A stretch of DNA of 22,674 bases, taken from positions 1-22,674 of the forward strand of contig CAYFRA010000025.1 in the NCBI GenBank assembly GCA_964345395.1. Direction: 5' to 3'. The translations under genes and the position numbers were made by a program. Below are positions 1 to 8,205 of the stretch, piece after piece. The notes below the pieces were generated by a model. The model searched no databases. It had not been told where the DNA came from and saw only the letters and a program-made list of their open reading frames with translations. Every line of letters starts with the position of its first letter. Position 1 is the first letter of the stretch. The DNA is from UPXZ01 sp964345395. Lineage in GTDB: Bacteria; Bacteroidota; Bacteroidia; Bacteroidales; Paludibacteraceae.

Positions 1-335
1 AACCGAGATAAATATAGCTTTTTTTAGTGTTTTTGCCTTGCAACGGTCTTACACTGTTTGTCAAGCACATATAAATACAGTTCGGCAAAATGTAGGTTTT
101 GTCGGTTGATAGTGATTTGAAGTCAAACTTTTCGCTCTTAATCGTACTATTTTGGAATTGAAATGTGAGAAAATGCGACTTAACTACAACTCCCGAATAG
201 TTTTTTCATGATAGCAAAATTCAAATGGGTTATTTCTTAAGTTTATAACTCTCCCAGTTTAACTTCTATCTACCTCGCTTTCTAATTATCTTCCCTCATT
301 CGTCGTGCAGATCAGGTTTATTGTATAAATGGGGG
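1..335. other. Left-edge stretch without a convincing gene
   Basis: No start-to-stop reading frame of useful length was found. On the minus strand one frame has no stop from about position 205 to the window edge (about 68 codons). Its only ATG (68-70) leaves 23 codons before the edge, so it could be the start of a gene lying mostly outside the window, a gene remnant, or chance. A weak hairpin (arms 83-90 and 97-104, one G-T pair) lies inside it. No clear terminator for the minus-strand hflX/DUF4954 pair is visible here. Confidence 0.4.
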
Positions 336-2321
336 TTAAACTAAATTATTGATATATTCGATAGTGCGATCGCCCAATTGACTTTTTACCTCAATATGTT
401 TAAGCACTTCAACCACAAAAGGGTTTTCGTCAAACATTCCTCGTACATTTTCAAAATCCTTCTGTTTCTCTTCGTTATTGCCATCAATACCAAAACCTGT
501 CATAAAAGCGAGATCAAATTCTTTTCGAGCATCTTTATAGAGCATATTATCAAGTTGTACAACCGCTTGTTTCCATTCCAAAATAATGTTGATAATATCT
601 TCTTTGGTAACTTCGCTTAAATCTTTTTTCAACATCTCAAGCAATTTAAGTCGAGACCATTCCCATTCCAAATCGTAATAGTTATAGTGCAGTTCCCACC
701 ATTTTTTATCAACTTCTGCTAAGCTTAATTTTCCATTTTCAATCTTGTCCAATATTTTATTCACTTCACTCTTTGGAGCAATCAGCCCCGATAGATCGAT
801 CCACTCACCCACTCCATCGCTCTTTTTGGCTGAAAGTATATTGATTAACTCTTTGAAAGTTTTGGGTTGCTCTTTTTCAATTTTACTGATGAGCGTATTG
901 CCCAAAAATTTACAAATACCCATCCGATAATATTCAATACCTTTGTTAAGCGATGAGTTTTTGATTTTACAGTTTTGATAAGAGTAGAATTGAGAATTTT
1001 CGCCCGACATCTCTTTCAAACCCTCCAAAACTTCTACTCCTTTGAACATTTTTTGAATGGTATAAGGGCTTAGCAGGTTATAATTGACTGGATCTATTTT
1101 TATTAAATCTCTTCGATTATCACGTTTAGGCCACTTTTGAGCATCGCGTACTGTTCCTACACTACTTAAATTGACACCGGGAACCAACAAACTCTCTGTG
1201 GCAATCTCAATCAAATATGAAAATGGCAAATTGGTGGTGTCTGAATGAGCAGTATGACGCCCCATCACCAAAGTAAAAGCACCAATTTTGGCAGGCCAAA
1301 GCAGATAACTATCACTTGTGGTTTTTGAACCTCGCTCAACAACTCCTTGATGAATAGGTCCTAATTTATACATATGATTACTTTGATTGGATCCGCTACC
1401 AGCATTGAGAAATGAGTATAATCCTGCAATAAGAAGTGTGGATTTGTGGTGGCTCACAGTAAATGGTCCCGCAAAAACAGAACTTGCCTCACCATGCATT
1501 CCTTGACAATTGGCAAAAAACACAGACTCATTAGCTGAATAATGTTTATCCATCACACAGCCCTGCCCCACAAAACAGTTGGTTAGAAGAGTGGAGTCGA
1601 GAATCTGACTGCCACTACTGATGATAAAATTAGAACATTTCACTCCAGACCCAAGTAAGGTTGGTGCCTCTTTATTGCTACTGATGGTACCGTTTTTCAA
1701 ACTCGAACAGCCTTTCAACTTACTATAATCTTCAATCCATACATTTTTTATCCTTCCACAATTGACAATACTCACATTATCACCAATATATCCCATAGTG
1801 GAAGTGCGGCTTGTGGCGTATGTGCCAATCTGGTTTTTTATATTTTCAATCAATTGTGGGCGATGTCGGTAGAATGCCAAGACATAAGCTGTAGGAGCAG
1901 AAAGTTCGTTATAAATAGGTATTTCACGCCCCCCGGTTTCGTTCATCACTGTTACTTGATGTCCATTTCCAAAATTTGTCTCTTTATCAACCAATATTAT
2001 GTTTGTATTCTCGATATAGCTTGAATTACCTATTTTATAATTGGCTATATAATTGTGAATGTTATCAATATAAACATCATCGCCAATGATACAGTTGTGC
2101 AGTTTGCAATTATAAATACCGCTATGCTTCTTGAATCCACCTGCCAATTCAAATACTTTATTGAATGAACCCAACTCAATATTTCCCGAAAAATGTACAT
2201 TAGCCACATATTCGGGTGAAAAATTTTCGACTACACGGATATTATCCCAGTTATCGGCGGTCGAACCATATACTGCCAATGTGGCAATCTCTTTTTGGTT
2301 TAATGCTCTTAGGTTTTTCAT
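336..2321 (-). CDS. DUF4954 family protein, left-handed beta-helix (hexapeptide-like)
   Basis: The product is 661 aa and I recognise it as the DUF4954 family, known mainly from Bacteroidota and of unknown function. Residues about 65-110 and 180-270 are rich in short repeats of the form I/V-G-x-x-V/C, with many Asn and Cys, as in left-handed parallel beta-helix acyltransferases and sugar-nucleotide pyrophosphorylase tails. The central block, about 265-365, carries a striking set of His residues (H276, H291, H292, H316, H324, H356, H359) within Gly/Ser-rich sequence, which may form a metal or active site. The C-terminal third (about 420-661) looks helical and charged. There is no signal peptide or membrane segment, so it is probably cytoplasmic. 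Its ATG overlaps the hflX stop (ATGA), implying translational coupling. Family assignment is fairly sure; any enzymatic role is inference. Confidence 0.8.
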   Translation of the reverse strand: MKNLRALNQKEIATLAVYGSTADNWDNIRVVENFSPEYVANVHFSGNIELGSFNKVFELAGGFKKHSGIYNCKLHNCIIGDDVYIDNIHNYIANYKIGNSSYIENTNIILVDKETNFGNGHQVTVMNETGGREIPIYNELSAPTAYVLAFYRHRPQLIENIKNQIGTYATSRTSTMGYIGDNVSIVNCGRIKNVWIEDYSKLKGCSSLKNGTISSNKEAPTLLGSGVKCSNFIISSGSQILDSTLLTNCFVGQGCVMDKHYSANESVFFANCQGMHGEASSVFAGPFTVSHHKSTLLIAGLYSFLNAGSGSNQSNHMYKLGPIHQGVVERGSKTTSDSYLLWPAKIGAFTLVMGRHTAHSDTTNLPFSYLIEIATESLLVPGVNLSSVGTVRDAQKWPKRDNRRDLIKIDPVNYNLLSPYTIQKMFKGVEVLEGLKEMSGENSQFYSYQNCKIKNSSLNKGIEYYRMGICKFLGNTLISKIEKEQPKTFKELINILSAKKSDGVGEWIDLSGLIAPKSEVNKILDKIENGKLSLAEVDKKWWELHYNYYDLEWEWSRLKLLEMLKKDLSEVTKEDIINIILEWKQAVVQLDNMLYKDARKEFDLAFMTGFGIDGNNEEKQKDFENVRGMFDENPFVVEVLKHIEVKSQLGDRTIEYINNLV

Positions 2322-3571
2322 TCTATATCATCATATCGTTCAAAAAGGAAATCATTGTAAGGGTATCTCTCAATGTGAATGGCTTTGATAGCTTCGTAGA
2401 GTTTATTTCTCATCACATCGATGTTGTCTTTCTCAATTGCCGAAACAAATAGACAGTTGTCGTGTAGCTTAGCCATCCACGTTTTTTCTAACTCCTCTAA
2501 ACTTATATTCTCTTTGGAAAGAGGGGTCAAATCATCTTCTTCTTTTGGTATGTAGCTAAATGCATCTATTTTATTAAAAATGAGTATCATCGGTTTCTCC
2601 TCTTTGCTGATATCACGCAAAGTATTATTGACCACCTCCATCTGCTCTTCAAAATTGGGGTGAGAGATATCCACCACGTGTAGCAACAAATCAGCTTCAC
2701 GCACCTCATCAAGTGTCGATTTGAAAGACTCAATCAAGTTGTGAGGCAATTTACGAATAAAGCCCACTGTATCTGAAAGTAAAAAAGGTAGATTTTCGAT
2801 AACCACTTTACGCACTGTGGTATCTAAAGTAGCAAAGAGTTTGTTTTCTGCAAAAAGTTCTGATTTACTCAACAAGTTCATAATGGTAGATTTACCCACA
2901 TTGGTATATCCTACTAAAGCAACCCGCACCAATTCGCCACGGTTTTTGCGTTGCGTGGCCATCTGCTTATCAATCAATTTGAGATTATCTTTGAGCAAAC
3001 TTATTTTTTTTAAAATAATACGGCGGTCAGTTTCGAGCTGTTTCTCACCCGGTCCGTAGCGTCCTATCCCACCTCCTCGCTGACGCTCCAAGTGAGTCCA
3101 CATGCGGGTCAATCGGGGTAAAATATATTGATATTGAGCCAATTCTACCTGAGTTTTGGCACTTGCGGTTTGAGCTCGCTTGGCAAAAATATCAAGAATC
3201 AAATTGGTTCTATCCAATATTCTGGCTTGGTCTTCGGCATTGGGACTTTGGTCAACAAGCACTCTTTCGATGTTTCTCAATTGGCGTGGCGACAATTCAT
3301 CATCAAATATCACAACACCAATTTCGTGCTCATCAATATACTGTTTGATCTCCTCCAATTTTCCTGGTCCTACAAATGTGGTGGGATGAGGATAATCCAA
3401 GCGTTGCACAATTTTTTTCTTGGTGATGGCACCAGCCGTTTCGGCCAAAAACTCAAGCTCTTCCAAATACTCAAACGCCTTATCTTCAGGCTGCTCTGCT
3501 GTGATCAAACCCACCAATAGAGCAGTGGTATTATCTATCTTTGTTTTTTTCAGTTCGTTTTTATCTATCAT
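2318..3571 (-). CDS. hflX: GTPase HflX
   Basis: HflX is a ribosome-associated GTPase that splits stalled 70S ribosomes and acts in heat and other stress. At 417 aa it has normal bacterial length. The N-terminal HflX domain ends in the family's Gly-rich signature at about 165-184 (RGGGIGRYGPGE followed by LETDRR). The G domain follows with G1 GYTNVGKST (221-229), G2 TLDTT (248-252), G3 DTVG (267-270), G4 NKID (333-336) and a G5-like SA near 376. All GTP-binding motifs look intact. The stop codon overlaps the start of the DUF4954 gene by four bases, so the two are one transcription unit. A TAnnTTTG box at 3703-3710 on this strand is a possible promoter. The gene is divergent from porQ. Confidence 0.95.
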   Translation of the reverse strand: MIDKNELKKTKIDNTTALLVGLITAEQPEDKAFEYLEELEFLAETAGAITKKKIVQRLDYPHPTTFVGPGKLEEIKQYIDEHEIGVVIFDDELSPRQLRNIERVLVDQSPNAEDQARILDRTNLILDIFAKRAQTASAKTQVELAQYQYILPRLTRMWTHLERQRGGGIGRYGPGEKQLETDRRIILKKISLLKDNLKLIDKQMATQRKNRGELVRVALVGYTNVGKSTIMNLLSKSELFAENKLFATLDTTVRKVVIENLPFLLSDTVGFIRKLPHNLIESFKSTLDEVREADLLLHVVDISHPNFEEQMEVVNNTLRDISKEEKPMILIFNKIDAFSYIPKEEDDLTPLSKENISLEELEKTWMAKLHDNCLFVSAIEKDNIDVMRNKLYEAIKAIHIERYPYNDFLFERYDDIE

Positions 3572-3702
3572 CTTTTCTCTTTTCTTTCAAAAAAACTCAT
3601 ATTAAAATCGCTTTATTATATTTGATATAACTACATGACTGTAAATCAGTCAGATTAATGCTCAATCATGAAATAAACAAGAGTGCTAATTTGATTAGAA
3701 TA

Positions 3703-3710
3703 CAAAATTA
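3703..3710 (-). promoter_or_regulatory. Candidate -7 box for hflX
   Basis: TAATTTTG on the minus strand matches the Bacteroidota -7 consensus TAnnTTTG. No clear TTG -33 element lies at the usual distance, and the leader to the hflX start would be about 125 nt, so this is only a candidate. It lies back to back with the porQ box at 3725-3732. Confidence 0.35.
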
Positions 3711-3724
3711 CGAAAAATTCTGAT

Positions 3725-3732
3725 TACTTTTG
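3725..3732 (+). promoter_or_regulatory. Candidate -7 box for porQ
   Basis: TACTTTTG matches TAnnTTTG. The -33 region lacks a well-spaced TTG. Transcription from here would give a leader of about 110 nt before the porQ ATG at 3852; that leader contains the repeated motif TGACAAT (near 3811 and 3826). Confidence 0.35.
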
Positions 3733-3851
3733 TATTTCATACATTGTAATGCTGATATGTTGTTTTATTTTTAGAATACAATTCAATTCAATTTTTAGCG
3801 TTATAATTTTTGACAATGTCAGTTATGACAATCATTTGAATAATAGACTCT

Positions 3852-4895
3852 ATGCATTTTAGACAATATATTTTTCTTTTTATTGCCAGCTTATCAATAT
3901 TTCAACTTCCAGCTCAAGCGGGTAAGGGAGTATATCGATTTTTAGAGCTACCCGTATCTTCTCGTACGGGTGCTTTGGGGAGTTACAATGTTTCGCTGCG
4001 AGACAACGATATCAACTTCGCTATGCTCAATCCAGCTGCTCTTACTGAAGAGACTGACGGAGTAATAAGTTTGAATATGTCAAACTACTTGGCCGATGTC
4101 AAATTTGGAACAGCTATGTATGGTTACAATGTGGGTGATAAAAACTTTTTGATGTTGGGGATGCAATATATCGACTACGGTCTATTTGAGGGCTACAATG
4201 AAATTGGACAATATGAGCAAGATTTTACTGCCAAAGATATGGCTCTCTATCTCAGTTATGCCCGACAATTGAGTGATCGGTTTACCATAGGGAGCACATT
4301 GAAGCCAATCTATTCACATTACGAACGTTACTCGAGCATCGGCTTAGCTATGGATATGGGGGTGAATTACACTAACGAACTTTTCAGTGCAGGGCTTGTT
4401 GCCAAAAACTTGGGTGTGCAACTCAAAGGTTATTATCAAAATGAGGGTGTGGAGCATCGAGAGCCTTTGCCTTTTGATTTGCAATTGGGTATGAGTAAAA
4501 AATTTGAGCACGCCCCTTTAAGGATCTCCATAACGGCAAACAATTTGCATCGTTGGAATGTAGATGATTATAGAACAAGTATCCGCAAGAAGGAGGATTT
4601 GAGTGGTGTGCAAATAGCTGAAAAAGTAAACTTCAGCGATATGTTATTTCGTCATTTGGTGTTTGCTTTTGAATTTGTTCCGACTGACAATTTTTATGTA
4701 GCTGCAAGTTACAACCATCGCCGCCATCAAGAGATGGTTATGCCAGAATATAAAAGTATGGCAGGTTTTGCAGTGGGAGCAGGAGTTAAGTTATATAAAT
4801 TTCATGTTGGGTTTTCGGCTGTTCAATATCAAGTCAAAAACAATGCTTATATGTTCTCACTCAGCACTAACCTGAATGAGTTTATCAGTTTTTAG
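3852..4895 (+). CDS. porQ: Type IX secretion system protein PorQ
   Basis: PorQ is an outer-membrane component of the type IX secretion system. In Porphyromonas it belongs to the PorU-PorV-PorQ-PorZ attachment complex, which processes and anchors secreted cargo at the cell surface. The 347-aa product starts with a signal peptide (hydrophobic 7-18, likely cleavage after AQA at residue 23), followed by the family's opening KGVYRFLELP and SSRTGALG and the segment NPAALTEE. The rest is alternating beta-strand sequence ending in an aromatic residue (EFISF), as expected for a beta-barrel. The porQ-cmk-ispH order is the one I know from Porphyromonas gingivalis. The gap to cmk is 33 bp, so the two are probably cotranscribed. 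Its presence predicts that the organism secretes proteins with type IX C-terminal signals; none is encoded in this window. Confidence 0.92.
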   Translation: MHFRQYIFLFIASLSIFQLPAQAGKGVYRFLELPVSSRTGALGSYNVSLRDNDINFAMLNPAALTEETDGVISLNMSNYLADVKFGTAMYGYNVGDKNFLMLGMQYIDYGLFEGYNEIGQYEQDFTAKDMALYLSYARQLSDRFTIGSTLKPIYSHYERYSSIGLAMDMGVNYTNELFSAGLVAKNLGVQLKGYYQNEGVEHREPLPFDLQLGMSKKFEHAPLRISITANNLHRWNVDDYRTSIRKKEDLSGVQIAEKVNFSDMLFRHLVFAFEFVPTDNFYVAASYNHRRHQEMVMPEYKSMAGFAVGAGVKLYKFHVGFSAVQYQVKNNAYMFSLSTNLNEFISF

Positions 4896-4928
4896 AAAAA
4901 AGTATTTTATCATTTAACAATCAAAATT

Positions 4929-5621
4929 ATGAAAAAGATAGTGGTTGCAATTGATGGTTTCTCTTCGTGTGGCAAGAGTACAATGGCAAAAGACTTAGCC
5001 AAATATAGCGGGTATATCTATGTAGATACGGGAGCAATGTATCGAGCTGTAGCTCTGTATGCTATGCGTGAAGGGTGGATTAGCGAAACCGACATTGATG
5101 AAGAGAGCCTTAGAGAGCATATTGCTGCGTTGAAGATAGAGTTTAGAAGCAACGAAAACGGTACACAAGACACCTATTTGAATGGTGAAAATGTAGAAAA
5201 AGAGATCAGAAGCTTGGAGGTGGGCAATGGTGCGAGCCGAGTGAGTGCAATCGGATTTGTGAGAGAAGAATTGGTGCGGCAACAGCAAGCTATGGGCAAA
5301 GAAAAGGGGATAGTGATGGATGGTAGAGATATTGGCACAGTGGTTTTTCCTGATGCTGAATTGAAATTATTTGTTACAGGAACACCCGAAGTGAGAGCCG
5401 AACGCCGATTGACAGAGTTGATAAGCAAGGGTGAAACAGCCAACTATGAAGATGTGCTTGCCAATGTGCTTGAGCGCGATCACAGAGACTCAAACCGAGC
5501 TGAGAGTCCGCTTAGACAGGCCGAAGATGCCATTTTGGTTGATAACACCCACATCAACATTGAGGAACAAAACCAGTTGTTAAGAGATTTGTTTGAAGAG
5601 AAACTGAAAGAAGAAGTTTGA
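4929..5621 (+). CDS. cmk: Cytidylate kinase (CMP/dCMP kinase)
   Basis: Cmk phosphorylates CMP and dCMP with ATP in cytosolic pyrimidine nucleotide metabolism. The 230-aa product has the usual length. It shows the P-loop GFSSCGKST (10-18), the substrate-binding DTGAMYRAV (33-41), and DGRDIGTVVFP (131-141), all typical of bacterial Cmk, followed by an Arg-rich lid region (RAERR near 156-160, and ERDHRDSNRAESPL). It begins 33 bp after porQ and is followed by a 131-bp gap holding two inverted repeats, which probably separates it at least partly from ispH. Confidence 0.96.
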   Translation: MKKIVVAIDGFSSCGKSTMAKDLAKYSGYIYVDTGAMYRAVALYAMREGWISETDIDEESLREHIAALKIEFRSNENGTQDTYLNGENVEKEIRSLEVGNGASRVSAIGFVREELVRQQQAMGKEKGIVMDGRDIGTVVFPDAELKLFVTGTPEVRAERRLTELISKGETANYEDVLANVLERDHRDSNRAESPLRQAEDAILVDNTHINIEEQNQLLRDLFEEKLKEEV

Positions 5622-5653
5622 TGCTAAAAATCATCAAATGGAGGTATGATAAT

Positions 5654-5692
5654 GAACCTAATAAAGCAAGAGTTGTTTGATTTATTAGGTTC
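5654..5692 (+). terminator. Perfect 12-bp inverted repeat after cmk (terminator-like)
   Basis: The arms GAACCTAATAAA (5654-5665) and TTTATTAGGTTC (5681-5692) are perfectly complementary around a 15-nt loop. The sequence after it is U-rich but interrupted (TATTTATT), so it could be a weak terminator for porQ-cmk or a structured element in the ispH leader. It directly abuts a second inverted repeat. Confidence 0.55.
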
Positions 5693-5727
5693 TATTTATT
5701 CAATTAAATAGGGAATTTGAATAAATA
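5693..5727 (+). repeat. Second perfect inverted repeat (11 bp) in the ispH leader
   Basis: TATTTATTCAA (5693-5703) and TTGAATAAATA (5717-5727) are perfect complements around a 13-nt loop. It starts at the base after the first hairpin ends and finishes 25 bp before the ispH ATG. It is almost entirely A/T, so an RNA stem would be weak. The function is unknown. Confidence 0.5.
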
Positions 5728-5752
5728 TTTATAGAAATTTAAAATTAAAACA

Positions 5753-6619
5753 ATGTCAAATATAGAAATAGATTCAAAATCAGGTTTTTGCTTTGGTGTG
5801 GTACGCGCTATAAGCAAAGCTGAAGAAGAGTTAGCAAAAGGAGCCCCACTCTACTGTTTGGGTGACATCGTGCACAACGGACAAGAGGTGGAGCGTTTAG
5901 AAAAAATGGGTTTGGTAACCATTTCACACGAAGATTTGAAGGAGCTACGCGATGTGAAAGTGATGTTTCGTGCACACGGCGAACCACCCGCCACATACGA
6001 ATTGGCAAAAAAGAACAACATTGAACTGATCGACGCCAGTTGTCCAGTTGTGCTCAAGTTACAAAAACGAGTAAAAAACAGTTATGATACAGATGACAAT
6101 GCAAATAAGCAAATAGTTATATATGGTAAACCTGGACATGCCGAGGTGATTGGAATCTTAGGGCAAGTGAGCGGTGATGCCATTGTAATAGAGAGTGAGG
6201 CAGATTTAGATAAAATTGATTTCACAAAAAACATCAAACTTTTTTCACAAACAACCAAGTCATTGGAAGGTTTCAACAACATAGTGAAAAAGATATCAGA
6301 ACGAATGGCTCCCGATGCTCTATTCGAACATACCGATACAATTTGTCGTCAAGTGTCGAATAGAATGCCAAATATTGCTAACTTTGCAGAACGAAACGAT
6401 ATTGTGTTGTTTGTTGCAGGTAAAAAAAGCTCGAATGGTCGAGTGCTTTACGAACACTCAAAAAGCATCAACCCAAACACATACTTTATATCAAGTCCTT
6501 TGGAGTTGGATAATTTAGAGATAGATTTATCTAAAAAAATAGGGGTTTGTGGTGCAACATCTACTCCAAGATGGCTGATGGATGCTGTTGCTGATCGTTT
6601 GGAAAAGAAGAAAGCATAG
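5753..6619 (+). CDS. ispH: 4-hydroxy-3-methylbut-2-enyl diphosphate reductase (IspH/LytB)
   Basis: IspH is the last enzyme of the MEP pathway. It reduces HMBPP to isopentenyl and dimethylallyl diphosphate using a 4Fe-4S cluster. The 288-aa product keeps the three cluster cysteines at C13 (in GFCFGV), C97 (DASCPV) and C198 (DTICRQ), almost exactly the E. coli numbering. The substrate-contact motifs HNGQEVERL (41-49), AHGEPP (74-79) and SSNGRVL (226-232) are also present, and GVCGATSTP lies near 264-272. This shows the organism makes isoprenoids by the MEP route. It is followed after 17 bp by pfkA, so those two are probably cotranscribed. Confidence 0.97.
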   Translation: MSNIEIDSKSGFCFGVVRAISKAEEELAKGAPLYCLGDIVHNGQEVERLEKMGLVTISHEDLKELRDVKVMFRAHGEPPATYELAKKNNIELIDASCPVVLKLQKRVKNSYDTDDNANKQIVIYGKPGHAEVIGILGQVSGDAIVIESEADLDKIDFTKNIKLFSQTTKSLEGFNNIVKKISERMAPDALFEHTDTICRQVSNRMPNIANFAERNDIVLFVAGKKSSNGRVLYEHSKSINPNTYFISSPLELDNLEIDLSKKIGVCGATSTPRWLMDAVADRLEKKKA

Positions 6620-6636
6620 TTTAATTATTACAAAAA

Positions 6637-7620
6637 ATGGAATATAAAATTAATTGTATCGGTATTTTAACATCGGGCGGTGATGCTCCGGGTATGAATG
6701 CTGCCATCCGTGCAGTAACTCGTACAGCAATTTTTAATGGCATTCGCGTAAAAGCAATTTACAGAGGTTATCGAGGTTTGATGACTGGCGAAATCAAAGA
6801 GTTTCAAACCCAAGATGTGAGCAACATCATTCAGAAAGGTGGCACCATATTAAAAACAGCACGTAGCGACGATTTTCTAAAATACGAAGGACGCAAAAAA
6901 GCGTATGAAAATATGCGAAATGAAGATATTGATGCCTTGGTAGTAATCGGTGGCGATGGAACGTTGAAAGGGGCGAGGGATTTTGCTCAAGAGTTCAATG
7001 TTCCCATTATTGGCATACCCGGCACCATAGATAATGATTTATATGGCACTGATGGCACTTTGGGATACGATACGGCACTAAACACAATTATGGAAGCGGT
7101 AGATAAAATTAGAGACACTGCCTCTTCGCACGAGCGACTTTTCTTTATTGAAGTGATGGGACGAGATGCTGGTTTCCTTGCACTAAATAGTGCTTTAGCG
7201 TCGGGTGCTGAGTCAGCAATAATCCCTGAATTAGAGACAAAAACCGACCAATTGGCAGAGCTAATTGAAAATGGATTTCGTAAATCAAAAAACAGTAGTA
7301 TCGTACTTGTTGCCGAAAGCGAGATAACAGGAGGAGCCAATGGATTGGCTGAACGAATGCGTCAAGAGTATCCCGATTACGATGTTCGAGTTACCATTCT
7401 TGGACATATACAGCGTGGAGGTTCGCCTACCGCTTATGACAGAATTTTGGCAAGTCGCATGGGGGTTGCTGCAATAGATGCCCTGTTGGATGAGCAAAGA
7501 AGCATTATGATAGGTATTGTTGATAATCAAATTGTGCACGTACCATTCTCCAAAGCCACCAAGGGCGACAAGCAGGTAGATGAGAAATTGATGGATGTAT
7601 TACATATTTTGTCGATTTAA
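6637..7620 (+). CDS. pfkA: ATP-dependent 6-phosphofructokinase
   Basis: PfkA phosphorylates fructose 6-phosphate, the committed step of glycolysis, in the cytosol. The 327-aa product matches the bacterial family length. It has the nucleotide-binding GGDAPGMN (14-21), GGDGT (105-109), the catalytic PGTIDND (128-134) and the MGRDAG loop (174-179). Gly rather than Asp in GGDG fits the ATP-using class rather than pyrophosphate-dependent enzymes, although some Bacteroidota also carry a PPi-type paralogue elsewhere. It sits 17 bp after ispH and 32 bp before the phosphatase gene; there is no recognisable promoter in either gap. Confidence 0.96.
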   Translation: MEYKINCIGILTSGGDAPGMNAAIRAVTRTAIFNGIRVKAIYRGYRGLMTGEIKEFQTQDVSNIIQKGGTILKTARSDDFLKYEGRKKAYENMRNEDIDALVVIGGDGTLKGARDFAQEFNVPIIGIPGTIDNDLYGTDGTLGYDTALNTIMEAVDKIRDTASSHERLFFIEVMGRDAGFLALNSALASGAESAIIPELETKTDQLAELIENGFRKSKNSSIVLVAESEITGGANGLAERMRQEYPDYDVRVTILGHIQRGGSPTAYDRILASRMGVAAIDALLDEQRSIMIGIVDNQIVHVPFSKATKGDKQVDEKLMDVLHILSI

Positions 7621-7652
7621 TGAACTTAAAAACAAAAATAAATTAATTCAAT

Positions 7653-8132
7653 ATGAGACAGAAATCTGTATTATTTGTATGTTTAGGTAACATTTGTCGT
7701 TCGCCAATGGCATTGACTGTATTCAACAAAATAATCAACGACAACAACTCTTCTGACAGATATAGAGCAGATGCAGCAGGCTTGTTGGATTATCACGAAG
7801 GAAACCCAGCCGACCAGCGTACTCGTAAACACGCAGAGGATCACGGTTACCAAGTAACACATCTATCTCGTCCGATTAAACAAGAGGATTTTGAGCAATT
7901 TGACTATATCGTAGGTATGGATGAATCAAATATCAACACATTGAAAAGAATGACTCAAAACAGAGAACAGGAAAATAAAATTTACCGCATGGCTGACTTC
8001 TTACAACATATGGAGTCTGATCACATCCCCGATCCTTATTATGGCACTTCGGCTGATTTTGAATTGGTAATTGAGCTTTTAGAAGATGCAGTAGATGGCT
8101 TTTACAAAGCTTTAGAGAGTGGTGAAATTTAG
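7653..8132 (+). CDS. Low-molecular-weight protein-tyrosine phosphatase
   Basis: This 159-aa cytosolic enzyme belongs to the low-molecular-weight protein-tyrosine phosphatase (arsenate-reductase fold) family. The P-loop near the N-terminus has catalytic C10 and R16 in the form C-L-G-N-I-C-R-S, including the second Cys (C15) that can form a protective disulfide. The general acid D127 is in the typical DPYYG motif. In other bacteria such enzymes act on tyrosine-kinase-controlled polysaccharide synthesis, but no such kinase or capsule gene is in this window, so its substrate here is unknown. It lies 32 bp after pfkA and probably belongs to that transcript. Confidence 0.92.
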   Translation: MRQKSVLFVCLGNICRSPMALTVFNKIINDNNSSDRYRADAAGLLDYHEGNPADQRTRKHAEDHGYQVTHLSRPIKQEDFEQFDYIVGMDESNINTLKRMTQNREQENKIYRMADFLQHMESDHIPDPYYGTSADFELVIELLEDAVDGFYKALESGEI

Positions 8133-8205
8133 TGTCGTTGATATTGTGGCACGAATTTTGATTTATTTTACATTTAAACATTTATCAGATTATTAAAAAT
8201 TAGTT

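Noticed and set aside
3128..3520. 130-codon plus-strand open frame opposite hflX
   Set aside because: It is antisense to the conserved HflX domain, lacks a promoter or recognisable motif, and is explained by the real gene.
3630..3660. Short inverted repeat TGACTG...CAGTCA in the hflX-porQ gap as a terminator
   Set aside because: Only six base pairs, no T-tract, and it lies between divergent genes where no terminator is expected.
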